NCBI GenBank assembly: GCA_042218065.1
Contig: JBDGRL010000038.1
Span: 1 to 17,256 of the forward strand
DNA length: 17,256 nt
Origin: JBDGRJ01 sp042218065
GTDB taxonomy: Bacteria; Patescibacteriota; Patescibacteriia; Magasanikbacterales; UBA922
Direction: 5' to 3'
How positions within the stretch are numbered: the stretch's first letter is position 1; every line of letters starts with the position of its first letter. Position numbers and translations under genes: made by a program. The notes below the pieces were generated by a model. The model was given only the letters and a program-made list of their open reading frames with translations, did not search any database and had not been told where the DNA came from. This document shows, in pieces, positions 1-8,472 of the stretch.

Positions 1-2
1 AA

Positions 3-3000
3 AAGACAGAAGAAAGGTCAGTAACTTTAGAAGATATAAAGAATATGGAGTTCGGCAAAGTAGCAGAGAAAGCACCTGAGGACCCTTATCAGTTAGTAGA
101 ACTTATGAATCAAATGAAAAATAAACTTAAAGAAAGGAATGTTAGTGAAGATATCTTTGGTGAAGAAGAATTTGAGGCTGAAACTCTTAGTGATAAGGCA
201 CAACAGGAGATATTTGTAGATGAAGATGATTTTACAGATATTGATCAAGGAGAAAGTGATGACCTATTAAAAGAAAAGTATGAGAAATTACAAGACAAAT
301 TAATGAAAATATTTGCTGAAAGGGAAGATTTACCTCTTCATAAAGAAGATTTGGAGTCTGAAACGGAAACAGAAGAAGGTGAAAGCGGACCTGAAGAAGG
401 CACAGAAACTGGAGAGAAAGGTGAAGGTAATGAAGAGTTTGACGAGCAAGAAGCACTGAAAAAGTTTGCGGAACTTTACGATGAAAAGAAGAAAATTGAA
501 GATCAGAAAGAACTGGATGAGTCTCAAAAAGCGAAAATAGAAAAGATTAGAGATGCACTGCAAGGTCTGTTAGGTGAATTGAAAAATAATACTGAAATGA
601 GCAGAGATGAGATTATGGAGGAGATAAGTAAACACAGTGAAGAATTAAGAGCTGTAGAAGGAGGGGATTTAACTGATGAAGAGAAAAGTGAGATAGAGGA
701 AACAGCTCATGAAGCCCTAAAAGAACAAAGAGAAATAATAGATATTCCACCTGAACTTGTTACTAACATACTTACGGAGAATGAAATCAATGGAAAATTA
801 GCCCCTATAGTTAAGGAAGGTATTAAGGATAATAACCCCGAAGGGGCAAAACAAAAAGGGGTGAAATTGATACAAGAAATGTTTGAGGATCTATCTGAAG
901 AACAGAAGCAACAACTAGAACAAGTGTTAGAAGAACATGGTCTTGAAATGGAAGAGTTTATAAACAAATGGAAGGAGGATTTGGCTGAAGATGTAGTAGA
1001 AGCATTTTATGAAGATTATAGAGAACAAGTGCAACATAAAATAGAAGATTCTATCGGTACTTGGGATAAATTCAAAGCCGGTTGGAAAGACATGGGTACG
1101 AAAGCTATTGGTATAGCAGGAGCTGGTTATTTGGCGGGTTCAGCTGCTGAAGCATTAGGTGCTTCTGGCGCCGGTCAGTGGATTGCTAGAGCTACAGGGG
1201 CGAGAACCATGGCGGGCGCAATGAAAGAGAATAAAAGACAGTACGAAGAAAGAGGAGAAGATATGATGACTCACGGTGCAGAGAAGGAATCGACAGGATC
1301 ACCCGCCATGGAGCAGATTAAAGAAGAGAAAAGAGGGGAAATGGCAGAGGAAGTTTTTGAAGATATGATTGCTGGCACCTCAGAAGAATCGGATGAATTG
1401 ATTGGAGCCGTTATCTCACAAAAATTGCGGGATGCAACTGCGGCAGAGAAAATACAGGATATAGATTCGCTCTCAGGCGGAGATATAGAATTGGACCCCA
1501 AAAAATTGAGAGAAAACCTTGAGGATAGTTCGCTTCATGCCAAAAAGGAAAGAATACTATATGAATACTCCCAAGAATTAAAAGAAGAAGGCTTTGAAGA
1601 AGAAGCAATAAAAAGAAAGTACGAAACATTAGCAGAACAGCTTGATAGTATGTTCCTAGAACGAAGGAGTTTGGTTGAAGCTGGAGCTGAAAGAGGGGCT
1701 AGCCAAGAGGTGTTGGAAAATCTTCAGGCTGAGTTTGAAGGAGAGATTCCTGAGGACGCAGAACAGATTGATTCACGAGCAGTGGAGATAATGAAAGATA
1801 TTGGTATTCCTTTAGCTGCCGGTGGGGCTGGACTTGCTGCAGCAGCAGAAGGAATGCCAGGAGTAGGTGGAGGTATAGCAGGTTTTGAAGCGGGGTATAG
1901 AGCTGGTAAAAAGTGGGAACAGAGTGCTCAAAAAGAGCATATAGCTAAAAAAGAAGCAAAAAGGATTCAAAAGAATGCCGTAGAGCTTCTTCAAGGGGCC
2001 GGAGACGGAGCTAGGCTAGAGGGAGTTGTAGAGAACAAGACAGATGAAGAGATTAAACAAGATATAGCTGATTTAAGAGGTGGTCTAGTAAATGGTATTT
2101 TTGATAAAAGAAAGTTGAATAGTGAAGAAGCTGGTTATTGGAAAAAAATAAATAATGTTTTTGATGAGGTAATAGAGGCTTCAGATGTAAACACAGCCTT
2201 TTTAGAATCTAGGGTGCAAAATCTGCTTAACTCATTAGAAAAAGAACTCGAGGAGAGACAAACAGCAGGTAAAGAGTATATCGAAGAAGAAACTGAAATT
2301 GAAGTAAAAGAGGGTAGAGGTAAAAGAATTGAAATGGGAGTTGATGAATTTGAGGATTATCTAGAAAGATTGAGGTCTGCAGATCATGAAGATAGGGCCA
2401 AAAAAGCCAAATCTGAATTCGAGCGCTGGAAAGATGAAGGTTATTCAGAAGATGATGCGGTGAGAAAAGCAGTTGCTTCAGTTCACCAAGAAAGAGCTAC
2501 TGAAAAGATAGATGCAACTAAAGATGAAATAAAAAAGATTTTAGATTTGGATGAAGTAAGGGAGGCTTTGAATATAGAAGGCAAAATATTACATGAGGAT
2601 TTTGAAGAATTTTTAACTAATGATGAGTATGTAGAAGGTTTATCGGAGGATCAGATTGAAGAGTTACAAAACTTAGAGAGTGATTGGAATAAATGGAATC
2701 ACATTAAAGGTTATATGTTAAGTTTACATCAAGAAAGTGAAGTACTTGGTACTAGAGAAGCAGAAGAGGAGGTAAAAATAGAACAAAGAAAAAAAGTCAC
2801 TGAAAAATATCAGGATATGGTAGGAGGTTTGGAAGATTTATCAGAAAAAACAGTAGAATCAGGAAATGAACAAGTAGATAGAATAATTGAAGAGACAGGA
2901 GGGTGGAGAAAGATTGTAGGTACAATTGCTGGTGCGGCAGCTGGATTTTTGGTTGGTACCGCAGCTGCTCGTAGTGCCCAAGCTGCAGAAGGCGCAGCTG

Positions 3001-4355
3001 CAGGCAAAGAGCAAGCACCAGGAAGTGCAGAGCAGCCGGCTGGAGCTGCAGGTGGTGCAGAAGAATCTGGAGTTACTGAACTAGAACCAACTCATATTGA
3101 GGGAGAGGTTCCTGCTGACATTACTATAGAAAATCCCGGAGAAGGTACAATTTGGGATAATATAGAAGCTATTGGAGAACAAAATAACATAGATCTGTCT
3201 GATGCAGAGATACAAGAGGCGGCCGTTGATGTTATTGAAAAAAATGCAGAACAAGGGCGTATAGATGTTGAGGTTCCTGAATGGAGTGAAACTGTAGGTC
3301 CTGGTGATAAATTAGAAACTCTACATGATCAGATGACCCAAACTGAGCTAGATCAGGTAAATTATGACGTAGAAGAGTTTAGAGATGTGCTCGAAAATGC
3401 AAAAGAAGGGCAAGCTGGCGGTGGAACAGGTACATCGCCTGCAAGCGGAGCCACTCAACCTTCGGCAGCAGCAGAACCAACTCCAAGCAGCCCAACAGGA
3501 GGTGAAACACCAACTATAGAAGCTGAAACTCCCGGCGGAGGCACTGAAGCTGCTGAAGGTGCGGAAGCTCCTACAGAAGTGGGGACTGCAGAGGGATCGG
3601 AAGCAACCGCTCAAGCAAGCGAGACTGCCGGAGCGGCGGAAGGCCCACCTACAGTAGAAGAAGCAGATGTTGATTTATCAGAAGTAGAAGGTGAGGAACC
3701 TATAGATCTTACTGATGAAGGCGGAGAAGCTACAGCAGAAGCCGGCAGTGAAGCAACAGTAGAAGCGGGGACAGAACCGGCAGAAGAGGCTAGTGAAGCA
3801 GCTGGTCCGGAAAGAGCAGGCGGTGAAGAGGTTGCAGAAGGTGGAGAGTCGGCTCCAGAAGAAACTCCAACGGCTGAAGGAGCCGAAGGTAGTGAAGGTG
3901 CTGAAGCTGAAACAGGAACCGAAGCTACTGCAGAAGCAGCAGAAGCTTCAGATGTTGAAACTTATCTTAATGGTGAAGTAAAAGTGAGTTCAGATTCAGT
4001 AGAGATAGATATTGATCACGGTAATGTAGAATTTGACACTTCTGGTGAAGGGGTGGGTTTTGATGCTGATTTAAAAAACCTAGGTAGAAATGATATGGCA
4101 GATATATTTTTAGAGCAGGATACTCTACCCAGATTACCAGGGGTTCAAGATGATGCGCTTACAAGCCAGTTGCGAGGGCTTACTATACAACACGAAGCAC
4201 TTCAGCAATTAAAAGAAGCAGGTTTGGAAAATGGAGAGCTTGCAGAGACTCTAGAGACAAGCGTAAAAGAAAATTTAAGTGATTTGGAGAGTGATTTTGA
4301 TGTTGATTTTAAAGATTCTCTGGAAGAACAGTATGGAATTAGAGACCAAGTCTAG
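3..4355 (+). CDS. Giant acidic coiled-coil protein with Gly/Ala hydrophobic segments (5'-partial)
   Basis: I do not recognise this protein. The frame is open to the left edge; the first ATG is at 45, but the 14 codons before it read like the same Glu/Lys-rich protein and that ATG has no ribosome binding site, so the true start probably lies outside the window. From the ATG there are 1436 residues. Most is charged, Glu/Lys-rich predicted helix and coiled coil. Three Gly/Ala-rich hydrophobic stretches stand out at about residues 351-393, 586-617 and 957-977; they resemble glycine-zipper or membrane-inserting helices. From about 979 to 1304 the protein is Ala/Glu/Gly/Thr/Pro-rich low complexity. 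It is interrupted around 1030-1090 by a more ordered module (GEGTIWDNIE ... GPGDKLE) that faintly recalls LysM-like modules. The tail (about 1305-1436) is again ordered and acidic. It converges on the mpl-like gene with a 12-bp gap. A surface or envelope-associated role is a guess. Confidence 0.85.
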   Translation, partial: KTEERSVTLEDIKNMEFGKVAEKAPEDPYQLVELMNQMKNKLKERNVSEDIFGEEEFEAETLSDKAQQEIFVDEDDFTDIDQGESDDLLKEKYEKLQDKLMKIFAEREDLPLHKEDLESETETEEGESGPEEGTETGEKGEGNEEFDEQEALKKFAELYDEKKKIEDQKELDESQKAKIEKIRDALQGLLGELKNNTEMSRDEIMEEISKHSEELRAVEGGDLTDEEKSEIEETAHEALKEQREIIDIPPELVTNILTENEINGKLAPIVKEGIKDNNPEGAKQKGVKLIQEMFEDLSEEQKQQLEQVLEEHGLEMEEFINKWKEDLAEDVVEAFYEDYREQVQHKIEDSIGTWDKFKAGWKDMGTKAIGIAGAGYLAGSAAEALGASGAGQWIARATGARTMAGAMKENKRQYEERGEDMMTHGAEKESTGSPAMEQIKEEKRGEMAEEVFEDMIAGTSEESDELIGAVISQKLRDATAAEKIQDIDSLSGGDIELDPKKLRENLEDSSLHAKKERILYEYSQELKEEGFEEEAIKRKYETLAEQLDSMFLERRSLVEAGAERGASQEVLENLQAEFEGEIPEDAEQIDSRAVEIMKDIGIPLAAGGAGLAAAAEGMPGVGGGIAGFEAGYRAGKKWEQSAQKEHIAKKEAKRIQKNAVELLQGAGDGARLEGVVENKTDEEIKQDIADLRGGLVNGIFDKRKLNSEEAGYWKKINNVFDEVIEASDVNTAFLESRVQNLLNSLEKELEERQTAGKEYIEEETEIEVKEGRGKRIEMGVDEFEDYLERLRSADHEDRAKKAKSEFERWKDEGYSEDDAVRKAVASVHQERATEKIDATKDEIKKILDLDEVREALNIEGKILHEDFEEFLTNDEYVEGLSEDQIEELQNLESDWNKWNHIKGYMLSLHQESEVLGTREAEEEVKIEQRKKVTEKYQDMVGGLEDLSEKTVESGNEQVDRIIEETGGWRKIVGTIAGAAAGFLVGTAAARSAQAAEGAAAGKEQAPGSAEQPAGAAGGAEESGVTELEPTHIEGEVPADITIENPGEGTIWDNIEAIGEQNNIDLSDAEIQEAAVDVIEKNAEQGRIDVEVPEWSETVGPGDKLETLHDQMTQTELDQVNYDVEEFRDVLENAKEGQAGGGTGTSPASGATQPSAAAEPTPSSPTGGETPTIEAETPGGGTEAAEGAEAPTEVGTAEGSEATAQASETAGAAEGPPTVEEADVDLSEVEGEEPIDLTDEGGEATAEAGSEATVEAGTEPAEEASEAAGPERAGGEEVAEGGESAPEETPTAEGAEGSEGAEAETGTEATAEAAEASDVETYLNGEVKVSSDSVEIDIDHGNVEFDTSGEGVGFDADLKNLGRNDMADIFLEQDTLPRLPGVQDDALTSQLRGLTIQHEALQQLKEAGLENGELAETLETSVKENLSDLESDFDVDFKDSLEEQYGIRDQV

Positions 4356-4367
4356 TTTAATAATTTA

Positions 4368-5768
4368 TCAATTCAACCCATTCACAGTCATCTCTATCAT
4401 CTTTCTAAAACCATGAGAGCCTAGAAATACTATCACATCACCAGGACCTGAAGATGTAAGCAAGTGATCGACTAACTCAAAATCATCCTCTATATATTTC
4501 ACTTTTTCATGGGTGTTGGAGATAACTTCTTTCAACTTTTGGCCTCCAAATGGAGGGTCGGGATCATCCTCTTTCTTTTTTACTTTAGATAATCGAGGAA
4601 TTACTACCTCATCCGCCTTCTTGAATGCATTCTTGTAGTTAGGGATTGCTTTTCTTTTGCGATTTCCGGTGTTTGGTTCGAAAACTGCTATGATCTTGCC
4701 ATTGTAGGTATTATCTAAAGTATTTAGAACTGATCTAGCTTTTTGGGGTGAGTGTGCAATATCGTCATAAACATCTATGTCCCCTTTATGTCGTCTTTGC
4801 AATCTTCTCTTGATTCCTTTGAAAGTACTTATAGCTGATATTATATCCGAAGCATCAATTCCAGCCTCTAAAGCCATTGCAAAACAGGCTGTGATGTTCT
4901 CGGCCATATGTTCACCTAATAAATTTGTGTTGCTTATTTGAAATGTCTCTCCTTGGTGGTGAATTTCAAATGATATGCCTGATTTAGTTTGTTTAAAGTC
5001 TTGATAATAAAAATCGTGTTTCGGTTTTGTTCCATATGTTTTGACATTGTCTTTTAGTTCGTCTTTAATTTTCTGATAAGCCTGATCTGATAATAATTTA
5101 AATCCATCTTTTGGAACAGAATTAATTAACTTTTTAAATGCTTCTAAGTATTTTTCTTTTGTAGGAAATAGGTCAGCATGATCCCACTCTAGAGATGTCA
5201 ACAGTAAGTGGGTTGGGTTATAATACTCGAACTTCGGTGTCTTGTCCCATCTGGCAGTTTTATATTCATCTCCCTCAACGATACTCCAATTTGCTGTATC
5301 TTTTATCCTTGAGGCGGGAAACTTTTCATTTTCAGATAATCCTCCATAGAGATAATTTGCATCCTTATTATTTTCTTTGAATATCCAAGAAAGCAGAGTA
5401 GAAGTGGTAGTTTTTCCATAGGAGCCAGCACAAACAATTGAGTTTTCACAAATCAAATGATTAGATACTAATTTCGGGTAGGAGGTAAATTCTATGTTAT
5501 TTTCTTTAGTATATAGCAATTCTGGATTATTGGACCCGGCTACATTTCCTACCACTACCAAATCTGGATCACCATCTTGTGTCATCTTATTTGGATGCCA
5601 CCCGGGATAGAAGTATATATCAGTATTTTTCAGATGAGTGGATACCGGTGGATAGAAACCCTTATCACTCCCGGTAACTTTCCATCCATTTTTATGAAAA
5701 GCAATTGCAAGAGCACTCATAGCTACTCCGCAAATTCCGATGAAGTGTATGTGTTTTTTCTTATTCAT
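4368..5768 (-). CDS. mpl: Mpl-like Mur ligase (UDP-MurNAc:peptide ligase family)
   Basis: This is an ATP-dependent Mur ligase of the MurC/Mpl branch, 466 aa, the usual length. Visible motifs: the N-terminal Rossmann GICG (residues 11-14); YPPVST (39-44), which is typical of Mpl rather than MurC; the P-loop AGSYGKTTT (114-122); VEGDEYK (164-170); EWDHADLF (194-201); GEHMAEN (285-291); RRLQRR (321-326); and DDIAHSP (335-341). Later FEPNTGNRKRK resembles the Mpl 'EPRSNT' region more than the MurC 'FQPHRYSRT' region. Mpl joins a whole peptide (L-Ala-D-Glu-diamino acid) to UDP-MurNAc in the cytoplasm during wall recycling; MurC adds L-Ala alone. Oddities: the P-loop has Ser-Tyr where Thr-His is usual, and the second His of the AHHP motif is Ser. 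The start overlaps the stop of the upstream GNAT gene by 8 bp, so the two are probably translationally coupled. The family is sure; the exact substrate is not, and MurC activity is the main alternative. Confidence 0.85.
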   Translation of the reverse strand: MNKKKHIHFIGICGVAMSALAIAFHKNGWKVTGSDKGFYPPVSTHLKNTDIYFYPGWHPNKMTQDGDPDLVVVGNVAGSNNPELLYTKENNIEFTSYPKLVSNHLICENSIVCAGSYGKTTTSTLLSWIFKENNKDANYLYGGLSENEKFPASRIKDTANWSIVEGDEYKTARWDKTPKFEYYNPTHLLLTSLEWDHADLFPTKEKYLEAFKKLINSVPKDGFKLLSDQAYQKIKDELKDNVKTYGTKPKHDFYYQDFKQTKSGISFEIHHQGETFQISNTNLLGEHMAENITACFAMALEAGIDASDIISAISTFKGIKRRLQRRHKGDIDVYDDIAHSPQKARSVLNTLDNTYNGKIIAVFEPNTGNRKRKAIPNYKNAFKKADEVVIPRLSKVKKKEDDPDPPFGGQKLKEVISNTHEKVKYIEDDFELVDHLLTSSGPGDVIVFLGSHGFRKMIEMTVNGLN

Positions 5769-6432
5769 TTTTCAGTATTTTTTTAAGTTTATCTAAATCT
5801 TGACTCCAGTTTTCTTTATCAAACCACTCCAAACCTTCAAACTGCAATTTATAAGTATCGCCTGGGCGCTGTGCTGAACCAAGATAAAAGTACTTTTTAT
5901 CTTTATCATCAGCAGACTTAATAGCTCGCACCATCATACCCATTCCCATATATTTTGGACTTTTATTGCGATCGTAAAAAGGAAAAGAGTAGTGTATGAT
6001 ATTGTTAGTTTCAAGAGTTACGCAATATCCTAAATCCTCATCATCTTGAGAGTAAACGAAAAGAATGTTGAAATCTGGTTTTTTCTGATTTGTGCATAAC
6101 TCTTTTACTTTATTTGCGCTAAACAATCCTTCCTTAAATTTATCATAAAACTCCTTGCCAAGTTTATGAATCGACCAGTGGTAGTCAGAGTAAGGAAGAG
6201 CTTCTTTCCTCATTTTTACTTCGTCAGTTTTTCTTAGAACTCTTTTGTTTTCATTATTTAGCTCAAACTTATCTAAGTCAATTCTTAAACTTCTGGTCTG
6301 ATCCATATGGCCATTGCCTAGCCGCGTAAAAACATAGCCTTTATTATACATTTCATTAATATGCTCATCAGAAAAATCATCAATACTAACTTCATCCCAT
6401 TTTAAATAGTTGTGAATATCTTTATCTGACAT
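5761..6432 (-). CDS. GNAT-fold protein resembling Ate1/Bpt aminoacyl-tRNA-protein transferases
   Basis: The 223-aa product resembles the C-terminal catalytic half of arginyl/leucyl-tRNA-protein transferases (Ate1, Bpt), which move an amino acid from tRNA to an alpha-amino group. Supporting segments: RSLRIDLDKF followed by KRVLRK (47-68), matching the 'LRI..F..S...RR..RK' block; LGYCVTLETNNIIHYSFPFYD (about 134-154), a GNAT strand pair; MGMGMMVRAI (162-171), an acetyl-CoA-fold-type helix; and YFYLG followed by YKLQFEGLEWF (181-204), matching the 'YlGyw....kM.YKa.f.PlE' block. The Cys cluster that family members carry before this domain is absent: the equivalent stretch (GNGHMDQTRS, 39-48) has no Cys. 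It lies 21 bp after mraY and overlaps mpl by 8 bp, so it belongs to a cell-wall operon. Inference: it may add an amino acid to a peptidoglycan precursor peptide, a job usually done by FemXAB proteins. A plain N-acetyltransferase is the alternative. No Shine-Dalgarno sequence is present. Confidence 0.6.
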   Translation of the reverse strand: MSDKDIHNYLKWDEVSIDDFSDEHINEMYNKGYVFTRLGNGHMDQTRSLRIDLDKFELNNENKRVLRKTDEVKMRKEALPYSDYHWSIHKLGKEFYDKFKEGLFSANKVKELCTNQKKPDFNILFVYSQDDEDLGYCVTLETNNIIHYSFPFYDRNKSPKYMGMGMMVRAIKSADDKDKKYFYLGSAQRPGDTYKLQFEGLEWFDKENWSQDLDKLKKILKNE

Positions 6433-6453
6433 ATTGTGAGTAAAAATTGTAAG

Positions 6454-7587
6454 TTAGTACAGAGCTATCCAAACTGCAAGTAGTACAAAAAAACCATGTA
6501 TTATCCAAAATCTCATCACAGTTTTGCCTTCGCTCCACCCCAGAAGTTCAAAGTGGTGATGTAATGGAGCCATTTTGAATATTCTATCTCCTAGAAGATG
6601 TCGACTGGCTATTTGTAATATTACAGAAGCTAACTCTAGATAAAAAATAAAGCCTAGTATAGGGAGTAGCAACATCTTTTTTATGACTATCGTGTTAATT
6701 GCAAGTAAAGCTCCAAGACCCAGAGATCCTACATCCCCCATTTGGAACCGAGCTGGTTTTATATTGAAATAAGTGTAAGCTATAAGAGCACCCACTGTTG
6801 TTGAGTTTAATATTGCTATCTCCTCTAGACCCTCCATCCAACTTAATAGTGATAGTGCAGAAAAGGTTATTATAAGTGAGCCTCCTGCGAGTCCATCCAT
6901 GCCATCAGCAACATTTACTGCATTTGCTGTAGCCATCACAAAGAGTATGATTAAAGGTATTATACCCCATCCTATGTCTATAAAACCGTCAAAGGGGATA
7001 AATACCTCCTGCCAGTTCTGGCCAAGCTTAAAATATATCCACCATGCTGTGACAGAGCCAGCCAAAAATTGTGTAATGAGCCTTTCATGTACATGCAAAC
7101 CTCGACCTGGATGAGACCCCAGCCACAAAGAGGCTCGCTTGAAGATAGTCCAGGGTAGTGTGATTGCATACCATATACGTGTACTCCAGTACTTATGTAC
7201 TCTGATCAGCCTTAGGACATGAGACAAGTCTCTGTTTCTTCTTCTTTTCTCTTTAAATATATTCAGAAGGTCATCTAGAGCACCTAAGCCTGCAGATAAT
7301 ATCATTACTCCTATCGGAACCCAGGTAAATTTTCTTACCCAGTTAAAAAGAAATGTTATCACAGCTACTGTAACTACCACTAGCAAGCCTCCCATAATAG
7401 GGACTCCTTCTTTTCTTTTTCTTCCTCCTATAGATAGGGTTGCATCGAACTCACCTCTACGAGTGATATTATATTTGTGTAATACCTTAATAAGTAGCGG
7501 AGCCCACAAGAATGAGGTTGCAGCCGCAAACAAGCCAAATCCTAAAATCTCTTGTAAAAGTTGTATTGAGTCTATTGGTAAAATCAT
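6454..7587 (-). CDS. mraY: Phospho-N-acetylmuramoyl-pentapeptide transferase (MraY)
   Basis: MraY moves phospho-MurNAc-pentapeptide from UDP to undecaprenyl phosphate, giving lipid I at the inner face of the cytoplasmic membrane. The 377-aa protein is polytopic and carries all the signature motifs: PIMGGLL (63-69), the magnesium-binding Asp pair in GLGALDDLLN (DD at 105-106), NAVNVADGMDGLAGG (222-236), PARFQMGDVGSLGLG (278-292, catalytic-type Asp285) and PLHHHFELLGWSEGK (341-355). Between the Asp pair and the helix ending HERLITQF there are about 68 residues where about 20 are usual; the extra stretch is basic and Trp-rich and holds a possible re-entrant or amphipathic helix (about 130-165). 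The protein is otherwise close to normal length, about 360 aa. It has its own promoter upstream (7628-7655) and is followed by the GNAT and mpl-like genes. Identification is secure. Confidence 0.97.
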   Translation of the reverse strand: MILPIDSIQLLQEILGFGLFAAATSFLWAPLLIKVLHKYNITRRGEFDATLSIGGRKRKEGVPIMGGLLVVVTVAVITFLFNWVRKFTWVPIGVMILSAGLGALDDLLNIFKEKRRRNRDLSHVLRLIRVHKYWSTRIWYAITLPWTIFKRASLWLGSHPGRGLHVHERLITQFLAGSVTAWWIYFKLGQNWQEVFIPFDGFIDIGWGIIPLIILFVMATANAVNVADGMDGLAGGSLIITFSALSLLSWMEGLEEIAILNSTTVGALIAYTYFNIKPARFQMGDVGSLGLGALLAINTIVIKKMLLLPILGFIFYLELASVILQIASRHLLGDRIFKMAPLHHHFELLGWSEGKTVMRFWIIHGFFVLLAVWIALY

Positions 7588-7627
7588 ATTCTCAATTATA
7601 TCATCTTTTTTTTGTTTTTACCAGCTG

Positions 7628-7655
7628 ATTTTAGTGCAAATACTTAAAAAGTCAA
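7628..7655 (-). promoter_or_regulatory. Sigma70-type promoter for mraY operon
   Basis: On the minus strand, TTGACT (7655-7650) is followed after 16 bp by TAAAAT (7633-7628). The predicted start of transcription is near 7621, about 34 nt before the mraY ATG. It separates mraY-GNAT-mpl from the upstream ATP-grasp/NlpC pair, although read-through from that pair is possible because no hairpin terminator is visible in the 111-bp gap. Confidence 0.6.
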
Positions 7656-7698
7656 GATTAAAACAACTTTTTTATTCTCAAGTATATTCTTGTGTAAA

Positions 7699-8472
7699 TT
7701 AAAAAAAAGTAAGTTCTCTTATTTCTGTTTTTTGTGCAGAACTAGCAGCTAGGTAGGTCTCGTTATCTTCATTTTCTTCTCCTTTTTCAATCCATGTTTG
7801 TTTAGTAATGTCACTATTTAAATCATCTATTTTTATCTTGAATCTTCTCACACCTCCCTCATATTTTCCATCACTGCTCCATCTGAAGGAGTGGACACAG
7901 CTTATTGTCTCTGGAGAATTATCTTTATAATCAACTGAATTTATTACTGCTATGTGATCTTTTTTATTTTTAGCCCCATAACCTTTTATGGATATGAAAT
8001 TACCAGGGTTCACCCTTCTTAATTCGACTTTTTTGCTGTTATTTTCATCGGATAATAATTTCACATTTGTGTTGGTAATAGGTCTAAAATGAGATATGAT
8101 TATTCTGATAAGACTTTTTCTTTTAAAGCTCAAATTTTTTTTCAGCTCTACTTCGTGCTCTTGTTGGTATTGTGCATTCAGTACATAATAAGCGAATCCG
8201 GAACAATCTATTGCAATATTGTTATCTATCATAAACTTTCTTAAATCAGACTCATCGAACTCTTTTAAGTTAACCCCTTTCTTTTTAGCCAATACTTTTA
8301 CTTCTTGTTCTATTTCTTCTGGCGAACCTTTTCCTACTTTTACCTTTAATCCTGCTCTTATATTTGCTCTTTTATTATTAAAATACGGGCAAGCAGTTTT
8401 TATCCCTGCAATTTCTAAGTTTAAAAAATTGTCGATAGTCTCTAGGGCTTTTTGGTTAAGCTTTTTTTGCAT
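7699..8472 (-). CDS. NlpC/P60-like (papain-fold) cysteine hydrolase, cytoplasmic
   Basis: The 257-aa protein has the core of an NlpC/P60-type cysteine peptidase or amidase. The nucleophile motif is IDCSGFAYYVLN (88-99, Cys90), and the downstream His motif is KKDHIAVI (170-177, His173), preceded by PGNFISIKG (156-164), equivalent to the 'GDlv.f' strand of the family. CVHSF (192-196) resembles a conserved strand after the catalytic His. NlpC/P60 enzymes usually cut gamma-D-Glu-diamino acid bonds in wall peptides. No signal peptide or membrane segment is visible, so this one should act in the cytoplasm. An extra N-terminal region of about 85 residues (with GLKVKVGKGSPEEI) comes before the Cys motif and is not one I can name. 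The ATG is the base right after the stop of the ATP-grasp gene (zero spacing), implying translational coupling and a shared pathway. The fold assignment is fairly sure; the substrate is unknown. Confidence 0.65.
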   Translation of the reverse strand: MQKKLNQKALETIDNFLNLEIAGIKTACPYFNNKRANIRAGLKVKVGKGSPEEIEQEVKVLAKKKGVNLKEFDESDLRKFMIDNNIAIDCSGFAYYVLNAQYQQEHEVELKKNLSFKRKSLIRIIISHFRPITNTNVKLLSDENNSKKVELRRVNPGNFISIKGYGAKNKKDHIAVINSVDYKDNSPETISCVHSFRWSSDGKYEGGVRRFKIKIDDLNSDITKQTWIEKGEENEDNETYLAASSAQKTEIRELTFF

